Shown here: piece after piece, positions 5,681-11,413 of the stretch
Layout of the letters: the number at the start of each line of letters is the position of its first letter
How positions within the stretch are numbered: the first letter of the stretch is position 1
Assembly: GCA_903913365.1 (NCBI GenBank)
Contig: CAIWKW010000088.1
Location: 1 to 11,875 of the forward strand
DNA length: 11,875 bases
Source of the DNA: Candidatus Doudnabacteria bacterium
GTDB lineage: Bacteria > Patescibacteriota > Doudnabacteria > UBA920
Direction: 5' to 3'
Made by a program: the position numbers and the translations under genes
The notes under the pieces: model-generated
Database searches by the model: none
The model's input: the letters and a program-made list of their open reading frames with translations, nothing else
Told to the model about the DNA's origin: nothing

Positions 5681-6466
5681 CTACTTAACAATTTTAACGC
5701 TTTGCATTACAACCGGAATTTTCGGTGAGCCGTCGGTGGCTCCCATAATTGGATTTATATCCACTTGGCCAATTTTATCCACAACATCTTGACCGGAAAT
5801 AACTTTGCCGAAAATTGTGTAGGCATTGGGAAGCTGGTTATCGGCGAGCATTATAAAAAATTGGCTGCCGTTGGTATTGGGACCGCTGTTGGCCATGGCC
5901 AGCACGCCCTTTACGTAACCGGCTTTATAAGAAGCTGTATTCGGATTCAGCTCGTCGGCAAAAGTGGCGCCAAAAGCGCTTTGCCCGCCTGAGCCGTTTC
6001 CGCTGGGGTCGCCGCCCTGCACCACAAATCCTTTGGCCACGCGATGGAAAGTTAAACAGTCATAATAGCCGGAGTCTGTTAAACGCAAAAAATTCTCAAC
6101 TGTTTTTGGCGCGTCTTTGTCGTAAAGTTCCACGGTAACTTTGCCGAAATTCTTTACGTTAATTTCCACTTGGCGGTTGGTAATATTAATATTGCCGTTG
6201 CTCTGCAATTTTGCGTCGCTAAAATCTCTTACACACTGGTCAGATTTTTGGTCCATTGGTTTATTGTTATTTACTAAGGTTGTGGTGGAATTATTAATTG
6301 GCTGACTAACCGGAGTTGTGGTGGAAACCGATGTATTATCGCTTGTCGGAGAATTGTCTACGGCAACCACGAGAGGTTTGGTATTCTGCCAGTAGAAATA
6401 CCCTGCGGCGGCCGAACTCGCAACCACCAAGGCTAAAATTATTATGATTAAAGTTTTGTTTGACAT
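5681..6466 (-). CDS. Membrane-anchored cyclophilin peptidyl-prolyl isomerase
   Basis: A 261-residue cyclophilin-type cis-trans prolyl isomerase, probably working outside the cytoplasmic membrane. Residues 5-26 form an uncleaved-looking signal anchor (TLIIIILALVVASS). A Ser/Thr/Asn-rich linker follows to about residue 95, then the catalytic domain. Signature elements are FHRVAKGFVVQGGDPSGNG (140-158) with catalytic Arg142 and Gln150, GVLAMANSGPNTNGSQFFI (187-205) and YTIFGKV (216-222). The domain has the usual bacterial compact size of about 160 residues. A GGGAGAAG ribosome-binding site lies about 5 nt before ATG 6466, and a good promoter lies at 6502-6530, so it is probably transcribed from its own start. 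The neighbouring ndk and comEC have no obvious functional link. Confidence 0.96.
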   Translation of the reverse strand: MSNKTLIIIILALVVASSAAAGYFYWQNTKPLVVAVDNSPTSDNTSVSTTTPVSQPINNSTTTLVNNNKPMDQKSDQCVRDFSDAKLQSNGNINITNRQVEINVKNFGKVTVELYDKDAPKTVENFLRLTDSGYYDCLTFHRVAKGFVVQGGDPSGNGSGGQSAFGATFADELNPNTASYKAGYVKGVLAMANSGPNTNGSQFFIMLADNQLPNAYTIFGKVISGQDVVDKIGQVDINPIMGATDGSPKIPVVMQSVKIVK

Positions 6467-6501
6467 TTTTTCTTCTCCCTAAAGTTAAAAATTCTTTAAA
6501 T

Positions 6502-6530
6502 ATTTTATCATACCCTTAGGTTTCAATCAA
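6502..6530 (-). promoter_or_regulatory. Promoter of cyclophilin gene
   Basis: TTGATT (6525-6530), a 17-bp spacer, then TAAAAT (6502-6507) with TG one base upstream (extended -10). The predicted start leaves a leader of about 28 nt containing the Shine-Dalgarno, unlike the leaderless genes elsewhere in this window. Confidence 0.6.
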
Positions 6531-6547
6531 CTAAGCCATTTATGGCT

Positions 6548-7993
6548 TTACTTACCCGAGGATATAGATGCTTCTTGTCTTTTTACCAGCCGCAAAAGTA
6601 AAAAATATAAGCCGAAAACCGCTGCAATAAGCAGCCACAATACCCAAGCGGAAATTTGAAAGTTTAAACAGCTAAAAGGCAAGCCCGCAAAAAACGCCAA
6701 AACTTTTGTCATATACACAAGCAGCAAATTTGCCGCAAAGGCAAAACCAGAACCTAAAATTGGAATAAAAATTAAAAAGCCGAACAGCATAGCCGGAGGC
6801 ACTGCCGGCAAAATTAAAATATTTACAATCGGCGCGGACAAACTTAAATTGCCAAAGCTGAATAAAATTAACGGCATGGTCGAGACAATTGCGGAAAGAG
6901 TCGTAAGCAGCAAACTTTTTACGCCAAAACATTCCGGAATTTTTTCGGTCAGTCTACCAAGCAAAGGAAAAAAATAAACTATACCCAAGGTGGCGGCAAA
7001 AGACAATTGAAAGCCAACATCCCAATATAATATTTTTGGATTAATTATCAGCATAACCAGTCCCGCAAAAAATAAAGACGGGACAATGGAATACTGCCGG
7101 CCTACATTTAACGCCACCAGCAATAAAAAACCCATAATAGCGGCTCTGAGTACGGAGGCGCTAAGCCCCGTAATAATTAAGAATCCGCCCAAGGCGGAGA
7201 GCGACAGCCAAAAGCTGGCTCTTCTGCCGATTAAAAAAGCCAGCGAAGCCAACGCGGTAATAATAATGGTAATGTTAAAGCCGGAAACCGCAATTATATG
7301 GGATGTGCCCGTGGTGTTAAAATTATCCACAATATTTTGCGGTAAATTCTTGTGAGCGCCAATTAGAATGCTTATAAGCAGGCTATTGTTAGGAGAAGGC
7401 ATCAGTTCGTCCGCTCTTTTAATAAAAGCCGCCTTCACTCTAAGAAAAAACTCCTTTATGGGATTAAGCCGATGGCTTTTAAGGATTAAAATTTTATCAA
7501 ATCCGCTTACCGCGTAAACGTTAAACCTTTCCAAATATTTTTTATAATCAAAATCTTCAAAGCTTTTTGCCTCCTGAATTTTTCCGGTTACGACAATTTC
7601 GTCCCCGTAAAAAAACTTTTGCTCCAGGGATTCGTTAACCAAAATATTTTGCTTAAAGCCATTGGGCGTAAAAGTAATCAACTGCTCGCCGGTTCTTATG
7701 TCCGGATCTTCCGTAATAAAGCCTGTAAGTTCCTGCTTTGTCTCGAATAAATTTTGATATTCATTTTGAACGTTGGAGGCATTAAGCCTTAAAACGCCAA
7801 GGCCGGCAAAAAATAAAAAAAGCGCGACAAGTGCGCAAATTTTGTTTCGGCTTATAAAACAAAAAGCAAAAACAACCGTGCAGATTGCCAAAAAAATTAA
7901 AATTGGCTCTTCGGAAATATCAAACCTTGAAGCCGCCAGCACGCCGGCCGCAAAACTTATCGCGATTAAAACAAGCCCCCTACTCTTGCTCAT
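6548..7993 (-). CDS. comEC: ComEC/Rec2-type DNA uptake membrane protein
   Basis: A 481-residue polytopic membrane protein of the competence ComEC family, thought to form the channel through which single-stranded DNA enters during natural transformation. The N-terminus has two or three hydrophobic segments (about 5-70). A soluble OB-like region (about 85-175, ELTGFITEDPDIR...DEIVVTGKIQ) follows, then the Competence domain with the hallmark SHIIAVSGFNITIII (231-245) and further membrane helices to about residue 470. The C-terminal metallo-beta-lactamase-like domain of long ComEC proteins is absent, as is common in CPR. The start ATG 7993 follows the DUF167 stop by 5 nt, so the two are probably co-transcribed. 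No Shine-Dalgarno is clear. A short hairpin (AAGCCAT/ATGGCTT, 6533-6548) overlaps the stop. Confidence 0.93.
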   Translation of the reverse strand: MSKSRGLVLIAISFAAGVLAASRFDISEEPILIFLAICTVVFAFCFISRNKICALVALFLFFAGLGVLRLNASNVQNEYQNLFETKQELTGFITEDPDIRTGEQLITFTPNGFKQNILVNESLEQKFFYGDEIVVTGKIQEAKSFEDFDYKKYLERFNVYAVSGFDKILILKSHRLNPIKEFFLRVKAAFIKRADELMPSPNNSLLISILIGAHKNLPQNIVDNFNTTGTSHIIAVSGFNITIIITALASLAFLIGRRASFWLSLSALGGFLIITGLSASVLRAAIMGFLLLVALNVGRQYSIVPSLFFAGLVMLIINPKILYWDVGFQLSFAATLGIVYFFPLLGRLTEKIPECFGVKSLLLTTLSAIVSTMPLILFSFGNLSLSAPIVNILILPAVPPAMLFGFLIFIPILGSGFAFAANLLLVYMTKVLAFFAGLPFSCLNFQISAWVLWLLIAAVFGLYFLLLRLVKRQEASISSGK

Positions 7994-7998
7994 AGAAA

Positions 7999-8217
7999 CT
8001 AGCCAATGTTAAAAGTTTTTTGTTTTGATTTCTCTCCGCGAATTAAGCTTACTTTGGATTTGCTTACTTTAAAATAAACTGTCAATGCTTCGGCTACCGC
8101 TTTATTGGCTTTGCCATCCAAAGGCGGCTGATTAACATACACATGCAAACTGCCGAATAAATCTTTTTCTATTCGGGGTTTTTTGGAATTTGGATGGGCA
8201 AAAACAACTAATTTCAT
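7999..8217 (-). CDS. DUF167 (YggU-like) small protein
   Basis: A 72-residue protein of the DUF167/YggU family, a small conserved alpha/beta fold of unknown function. The family signature is clear: VYVNQPPLDGKANKAVAEAL followed by FKVSKSKVSLIRGEKSKQKTFNI. The N-terminal strand with HPNSKKPRIEK is also typical. Length is slightly shorter than the ~95-residue E. coli member. It is encoded 5 nt upstream of comEC on the same strand. Upstream of ATG 8217 there is no Shine-Dalgarno. TATAAG ends 6 nt before the ATG, so a leaderless transcript is possible but less convincing than for rsh or the lipoprotein gene. Confidence 0.92.
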   Translation of the reverse strand: MKLVVFAHPNSKKPRIEKDLFGSLHVYVNQPPLDGKANKAVAEALTVYFKVSKSKVSLIRGEKSKQKTFNIG

Positions 8218-8254
8218 AATACACTTATATTATCACATTTCGCCAGCTTAAGTT

Positions 8255-8280
8255 AAAACCCTAAGCAAAGTTAGGGTTTT
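8255..8280 (-). terminator. Terminator overlapping Nudix stop codon
   Basis: AAAACCCTAA (8255-8264) and TTAGGGTTTT (8271-8280) are perfect 10-bp arms with a 6-nt loop. On the minus strand the stem ends in TTTTAACTT. The Nudix stop codon (8279-8281) overlaps the first arm. Confidence 0.85.
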
Positions 8281-8707
8281 ATAATCTGTCTTTATATTTT
8301 TCAAAAAAAACTGGCAACTGGGAATGGAGAAGGCTTGGCAGATTGTTTAAATTAAACCAGCCGATTTCATCAAATTTATGAGGTTCGCCGATTTTTACCG
8401 TTTGGGGATTTACCAAAACTTTAAAATCGAGTGCAATCCAGTGGGTTTTTACCCCGCCGTTTTCCCGCCTCACATCCCGGTATCCCAAAAACTCATAGCT
8501 TAACGCTTCCGTACAATACTCTTCCAAAATTTCTTTTTTTAAAGTTTCTTCCACGCCGTCTTCAAATTCCACTCCCCCTCCGCCAATGTCCCAGCAGCCT
8601 TTTTCATCACGAGCCAGGTTCGAGCGTTTTGCCATAACAAATTTGCCTTTGTCGTCGTGGCAAAAGTACACAACTGAATTGCCTATACAGTCCACGCCCT
8701 TTTGCAT
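8279..8707 (-). CDS. Nudix hydrolase
   Basis: A 142-residue Nudix-fold pyrophosphohydrolase. The Nudix box is at residues 43-65, GGVEFEDG...KKEILEEY. The metal-binding glutamates Glu59, Glu62 and Glu63 are kept, but the usual Arg is Lys58 and the box Glu is Asp50, so the motif is slightly degenerate. Strands before the box (VVYFCHDDKGKFVMAKRS) and after it (FEVLGYRD-like FLGYRDVRRENGG, HWIALDFKV) fit the family, and EIGWFNLNNLPS is the typical C-terminal region. The substrate cannot be read from the sequence; a nucleotide or nucleotide-sugar is likely. The start is ATG 8707 without a clear ribosome-binding site. It is a single-gene unit ending in its own terminator, about 30 bp from the upstream membrane-protein gene. 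Confidence 0.92.
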   Translation of the reverse strand: MQKGVDCIGNSVVYFCHDDKGKFVMAKRSNLARDEKGCWDIGGGGVEFEDGVEETLKKEILEEYCTEALSYEFLGYRDVRRENGGVKTHWIALDFKVLVNPQTVKIGEPHKFDEIGWFNLNNLPSLLHSQLPVFFEKYKDRL

Positions 8708-8736
8708 AGAAGTTTAAATACTGTCTTTACTAATTA

Positions 8737-9399
8737 CTAATTTTTACTAATATACGAATACTGTTTTGCAACATTAGCATATTGGTATTTATTGGCATTT
8801 AGTAAAAACAGGGCGAATGCATATCCGCCAAACAGCGCTACCGAGTAGCCCAAATCTCCCAAAACCGTTCCGCGCAAAAATGGCAGGCCATTATAATAAG
8901 CCAGCATTATTCCCGGCAGAGTGTGCGGATAATCGACGTACAAAAAAGCAAAGTTGGTGACTAAAAAGAAAACCGCGGAAGAGCCAAGGGAAGAAACGAT
9001 AATTTTTTTTGAATACTCCAACCACCTCCCCCCGCTTCGCGGGGTACTCCTCCTTGAAAAGGAGGAGAGCTCCGCGGAATATTCTAGGCTAACTGCGGAG
9101 CCTCCCCTCCTGCCAAGGAGGGGTGTCTCCCGAAGGGAGACGGGGTGGTTGGAATTTTTTATCCACAAACCAAACAGAATCCCGGCCAAGTGAGAAGCGT
9201 AAACCGCCAACATTAAAGGCCAGGAAAAAAATCCCAAAAAAATGTCACTTATAAACCTGACCACCAAAACCAAACCCGCGGACTTTTTCCAGCTCATATT
9301 GGCTGCGCTAAAAATTGCCAAAGCGGTAATGGGCGCAAAGTTCGGCATGTGGGGAATAAAACGGGCAATAACGGCTAAAACTATTATTATATAAATCAT
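8737..9399 (-). CDS. DUF6580-like membrane protein with repeat-encoded insert
   Basis: A 220-residue membrane protein resembling the DUF6580 family (ECF-type S-component-like small membrane proteins of unknown substrate). The N-terminus MIYIIIVLAVIARFIPHMPN, then FAPITALAIFSAA, SDIFLGFF and a C-terminal TLPGIMLAYYNGLPFLRGTVLGDLGY fit that family. About five hydrophobic segments are visible (about 2-12, 22-34, 41-58, 62-79, 134-153, 178-200). Residues 83-128 are different: Arg/Ser/Gly-rich and polar, encoded entirely by a 137-bp palindromic element (9017-9153). Removing it leaves about 174 residues and joins GLWIKNS directly to KKIIVSSLG. The insert falls in a loop, so the protein may still fold. 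The element contains no stop in this frame. No Shine-Dalgarno precedes ATG 9399. An AT-rich -10-like TAGAAT is nearby. Confidence 0.8.
   Translation of the reverse strand: MIYIIIVLAVIARFIPHMPNFAPITALAIFSAANMSWKKSAGLVLVVRFISDIFLGFFSWPLMLAVYASHLAGILFGLWIKNSNHPVSLRETPLLGRRGGSAVSLEYSAELSSFSRRSTPRSGGRWLEYSKKIIVSSLGSSAVFFLVTNFAFLYVDYPHTLPGIMLAYYNGLPFLRGTVLGDLGYSVALFGGYAFALFLLNANKYQYANVAKQYSYISKN
9017..9153. mobile_element. MITE-like palindromic element inserted in frame
   Basis: A gene-less 137-bp element with perfect 10-bp terminal inverted repeats TCCAACCACC (9017-9026) and GGTGGTTGGA (9144-9153). Inside are four hairpins and a central pair, in order: CCCCGC-ttc-GCGGGG (9030-9044), CTCCTCCTT-gaa-AAGGAGGAG (9047-9067), GCTCCGC (9069-9075) pairing with GCGGAGC (9095-9101), CCCCTCCT-gcca-AGGAGGGG (9104-9123), and GTCTCCC-gaa-GGGAGAC (9125-9141). 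Its two halves reappear on either side of the DUF559 gene about 1.1 kb away. There is no certain target-site duplication; ATTC occurs near both ends. Confidence 0.8.
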
Positions 9400-9502
9400 A
9401 AAAAATTATTCTAATTAACCTAATTATTCTAAACGAGCACCAAAGTTTAAATGAAAAAAATGACAAAAACGACGGAAATGAACAAAAATGCACTGCAGTT
9501 AT

Positions 9503-9541
9503 ATTTTTGTCAATTTTGTCATTTTTTTAATTTTTGTCATT
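9503..9541. repeat. 39-bp AT-rich dispersed repeat, copy 2 (inverted)
   Basis: The reverse complement of 2550-2588 with one mismatch. The rest of the 9400-9546 spacer holds related ATGACAAAAA units at 9451-9489 in the other orientation around the palindrome ACTGCAGT (9492-9499), so it can fold like the mutM-rsh spacer. No gene is seen here. Confidence 0.75.
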
Positions 9542-9546
9542 TAATA

Positions 9547-10095
9547 TTACTTAATTTCACTGAGTTTCCATTCAATTTTATCTCCGTCTTGTAGTTTGTA
9601 AGCTGCGGCTCCGACATTGCTGGATTTTCCGTTTACGAAAAATTCCCAAAAGCGCTTACTGTCCGGCGTTATACCGTCTATGCCGGTGACAAACTCGCCC
9701 ATGCTGCCGTAGCTCTTAACTGTAACGTTGTGCGTTGATTTAAGCAGAGCCAGTGCCCACTGCCCTTTGGCTGCGGTATAACTGGGTTCATTCAAATTTG
9801 AGCTTTCGACGGTTTGATAAACAATAATATTGTTCGGGTCCTCAACCTGCTGTGGCTGATAATCTTTAACTGCCGGATTTTGCTTAGTCTGCGTTTGCCC
9901 GCCAGGCTTAATCTCTGTTGCGGTAGTTGTTGACTGAGTTTGCTGATTTACTGATTGGCTTATTTGTTTATCAGCTGATCCGCTTATCGGCTTATTTGCT
10001 GATTGACTCTGACTAACCGGCTGCTGTTTATTGCACCCGGCCGCGAGCAAAACCACAACCGAAGTTATAAAAATAATTTTTAAATTTTTATTCAT
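9547..10095 (-). CDS. Lipoprotein with DUF4430-like domain
   Basis: A 182-residue predicted lipoprotein. Residues 1-20 are a signal peptide (MNKNLKIIFITSVVVLLAAG) with lipobox LAAGC and Cys21 as the lipidation site. A Gln/Ser/Thr-rich linker follows to about residue 85, then a C-terminal domain from about 92 to 182 (GQWALALLKSTHN ... FVTGIDGITPDSKRFWEFFVNGK ... AAYKLQDGDKIEWKL) that matches the DUF4430 fold related to the transcobalamin beta domain. It presumably sits on the outer face of the membrane. The ligand is not evident; a cobalamin link is tempting because an adenosyltransferase lies two genes upstream, but this is speculation. ATG 10095 is chosen over an upstream in-frame start at 10131 because the signal peptide begins there and a promoter covers the region between. 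Part of the linker is encoded by a dispersed repeat. Confidence 0.88.
   Translation of the reverse strand: MNKNLKIIFITSVVVLLAAGCNKQQPVSQSQSANKPISGSADKQISQSVNQQTQSTTTATEIKPGGQTQTKQNPAVKDYQPQQVEDPNNIIVYQTVESSNLNEPSYTAAKGQWALALLKSTHNVTVKSYGSMGEFVTGIDGITPDSKRFWEFFVNGKSSNVGAAAYKLQDGDKIEWKLSEIK
9968..9993. repeat. Dispersed repeat within lipoprotein linker
   Basis: The 26-base partner of 2382-2406 in mutM, sharing CCGCTTATCGGCTT exactly. Here it encodes part of NKPISGSADKQ in the flexible linker. Confidence 0.65.
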
Positions 10096-10102
10096 AATTG
10101 AT

Positions 10103-10131
10103 ATTATAACTTGTCTTTCAACGCTTGTCAC
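10103..10131 (-). promoter_or_regulatory. Promoter of lipoprotein gene, leaderless
   Basis: GTGACA (10126-10131), a 17-bp spacer and a perfect TATAAT (10103-10108). Seven bases separate the -10 from ATG 10095, so the mRNA should begin at the start codon. No Shine-Dalgarno is present. Confidence 0.75.
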
Positions 10132-10151
10132 TAGCTATCATTTGGACATCT

Positions 10152-10213
10152 GCGGAGCATCCCCTCCTGACAAGGAGGGGTGTCCCGCGTAGCGGGACGG
10201 GGTGGTTGGAGTT
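10152..10213. repeat. Left palindromic half-element flanking DUF559 gene
   Basis: GCGGAGC, then CCCCTCCT-gaca-AGGAGGGG (10161-10180), GTCCCGC-gta-GCGGGAC (10182-10198) and the terminus GGTGGTTGGAGTT (10201-10213). It corresponds to the right half of the 9017-9153 element. The terminus overlaps the DUF559 stop codon by two bases. Confidence 0.85.
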
Positions 10214-10568
10214 AACGTAACTGCTTCCTAATTTCTTCTAAAACTCCCTCAATATTATTTATTACGTCCTTGTTTTCAAACCTTATTACTTTAATTCCTC
10301 TATTATTTAAAAATATGGTTCTTTCTTTATCTTTTATAAAACCTTGCTCTGTGTTATGAGGGGAGCCATCCAGTTCAACTGCCAATTTCTTTTTTGGACA
10401 ATAAAAATCTAAAATATAATACTCTATGCTGTGCTGTCTCCTGAATTTTTCTCCCAATTGACTGTTCTGTAAATAAGACCAAAGTTTAGCTTCTGCCGGG
10501 GTAAGGTTTTTACGAAGGTTTTTTCTGTTGGTCTTTAAGCCAATTAAGTTGTTCAATCTATTACTCAT
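10212..10568 (-). CDS. DUF559 endonuclease-like protein
   Basis: A 118-residue protein of the DUF559 family, small nucleases with a Vsr/PD-(D/E)XK-like fold. The pattern is clear: RKNLRKNLTPAEAKLWSYLQ (helical N-terminus), KFRRQHSIEYYILDFYCPKKKL (41-62) with Asp54, AVELDGSPH (63-71) with Glu65 and Asp67, then GIKVIRFENKDVINNIEGVLEEI. The acidic residues and following His71 are as in the family, so it is probably catalytically able. ATG 10568 is preferred over an in-frame TTG three codons upstream. GGAG from the repeat end lies only 3 nt before the ATG, so the repeat itself supplies the ribosome-binding site. The stop TAA (10212-10214) overlaps the opposite repeat. Role is uncertain: a solitary Vsr-like nuclease, or the mobiliser of its flanking palindromes. 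Confidence 0.9.
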   Translation of the reverse strand: MSNRLNNLIGLKTNRKNLRKNLTPAEAKLWSYLQNSQLGEKFRRQHSIEYYILDFYCPKKKLAVELDGSPHNTEQGFIKDKERTIFLNNRGIKVIRFENKDVINNIEGVLEEIRKQLR

Positions 10569-10569
10569 A

Positions 10570-10632
10570 AACTCCAACCACCTCCCCCCCGCTACGCGGG
10601 GTACTCCTCCTTAAAAAGGAGGAGAGGCTTCC
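10570..10632. repeat. Right palindromic half-element flanking DUF559 gene
   Basis: AACTCCAACCACC (10570-10582), CCCCGC-tac-GCGGGG (10587-10601), CTCCTCCTT-aaa-AAGGAGGAG (10604-10624) and GCTTCCGC. It corresponds to the left half of the 9017-9153 element and is the inverted partner of 10152-10213. Confidence 0.85.
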
Positions 10633-10654
10633 GCCTTCGCTAAAGCTACGGCGG
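10631..10654. repeat. GC-rich hairpin after cobalamin adenosyltransferase gene
   Basis: CCGCCTTCGC-taaa-GCTACGGCGG folds into an imperfect stem next to the DUF559 half-element. It lies 17 bp past the stop of the adenosyltransferase gene and could help end its transcript, although no T-run follows. Confidence 0.5.
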
Positions 10655-10670
10655 ACAAGCCGCAGTTTTG

Positions 10671-11303
10671 CTAATAGTCTATCCCTTTTTGCGCCAATAT
10701 GCCCTTATAATACGGATGCTTAATCATTTTCATTTCCGTTACCAAATCGCACAATTTTAAAATTTTGAGGTACTTGTTGTGTCCGGTAAGCACCAAATGC
10801 ATCAGTTTTGGCTTAATGCTAATTAAATCCAAAATGTCGCGCTCCTCCAAAAGCCCGACTTCCAGGGCGGAGATTATTTCATCTAAAATTACCACATCGT
10901 ACTCGCCGGATTTAATTATTTCCCGCGCACGCTCCACACCTTTAAGCGCCTGGCGCATGTGGACGTCTTTTTCTTTTTTGTCTCCCAAAATACCCACAAA
11001 GCCCAAGCCCGCCTGCTCGTTTTCTATTTTGCCGATGCGCCCATTATATGAAATATTATCAAAAAAAGTTATTTCACTGCTAACCGGCCACTCTCCATCC
11101 TGAACTTTTTCCGTACCTTTGCTGGCCGCTTTCACAAACTGCAGAATAAACACATTCTTGCCGTCACCGGCCGCCCTTACGGCCATACCCATAGCCGCCG
11201 TGGTCTTCCCCTTGCCCGCGCCAATATAGCAAATCACCAAGCCCTTAGGCTCGTCGGAAAATTCTAGGGGCATTTTTAGTTTTTTCATTTTTTCTTTAGG
11301 CAT
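10671..11303 (-). CDS. cobO: Cob(I)alamin adenosyltransferase (CobA/BtuR type)
   Basis: A 210-residue ATP:corrinoid adenosyltransferase of the CobA/CobO/BtuR family, which attaches the 5'-deoxyadenosyl group of ATP to reduced corrinoid to make adenosylcobalamin. The ATP loop GAGKGKTT is at 28-35, within YIGAGKGKTTAAMGMAVRAAG. FILQFVKA (52-59) and the acidic VVILDEIISALEVGLL (137-152) follow. The C-terminus LVTEMKMIKHPYYKGILAQKGIDY is characteristic. LTGHN replaces the usual LTGRN. There is no other B12 gene in the window, so it probably serves salvage of imported corrinoid, perhaps for an adenosylcobalamin-dependent enzyme such as class II ribonucleotide reductase elsewhere. Start ATG 11303 is the first in frame; Met6 or Met11 are alternatives because no strong ribosome-binding site is seen. 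Confidence 0.93.
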   Translation of the reverse strand: MPKEKMKKLKMPLEFSDEPKGLVICYIGAGKGKTTAAMGMAVRAAGDGKNVFILQFVKAASKGTEKVQDGEWPVSSEITFFDNISYNGRIGKIENEQAGLGFVGILGDKKEKDVHMRQALKGVERAREIIKSGEYDVVILDEIISALEVGLLEERDILDLISIKPKLMHLVLTGHNKYLKILKLCDLVTEMKMIKHPYYKGILAQKGIDY

Positions 11304-11413
11304 AACTATGTTACATCCCGAGTGTCTCCCTGTGGGAGATCTTTATGACAGCCGAGGGATCCCTTTCCTGTTTTTTGGTAAGGGATATCTCGCTTCGCTC
11401 GATATGGTACTAA
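11304..11413. repeat. Hairpin-rich spacer downstream of GIY-YIG gene
   Basis: A mosaic of palindromes: TCTCCC-tgt-GGGAGA (11325-11339), AGGGATCCCT (11355-11364), CCCTT...AAGGG (11361-11384) and ATATC-tcgcttcgctc-GATAT (11385-11405). GTGTCTCCC is shared with the 9017-9153 element. No gene is seen in it. Confidence 0.6.

Larger units (their letters stand above)
10152..10632 (-). mobile_element. Candidate DUF559 cassette with inverted repeats
   Basis: The endonuclease gene and its two hairpin-bearing flanks form one symmetrical unit. Inverted arms of about 60 bp align end to end with substitutions and small indels. The innermost 13 bp are perfect and touch the coding sequence at both ends. Whether the unit moves as a whole is inferred. 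Confidence 0.55.

Noticed and set aside
8954..9193. Plus-strand open frame of 79 codons over the palindromic element
   Set aside because: It is a shadow of the repeat-bearing membrane-protein gene and its product is repeat-derived; palindromic GC-rich DNA stays open in several frames.
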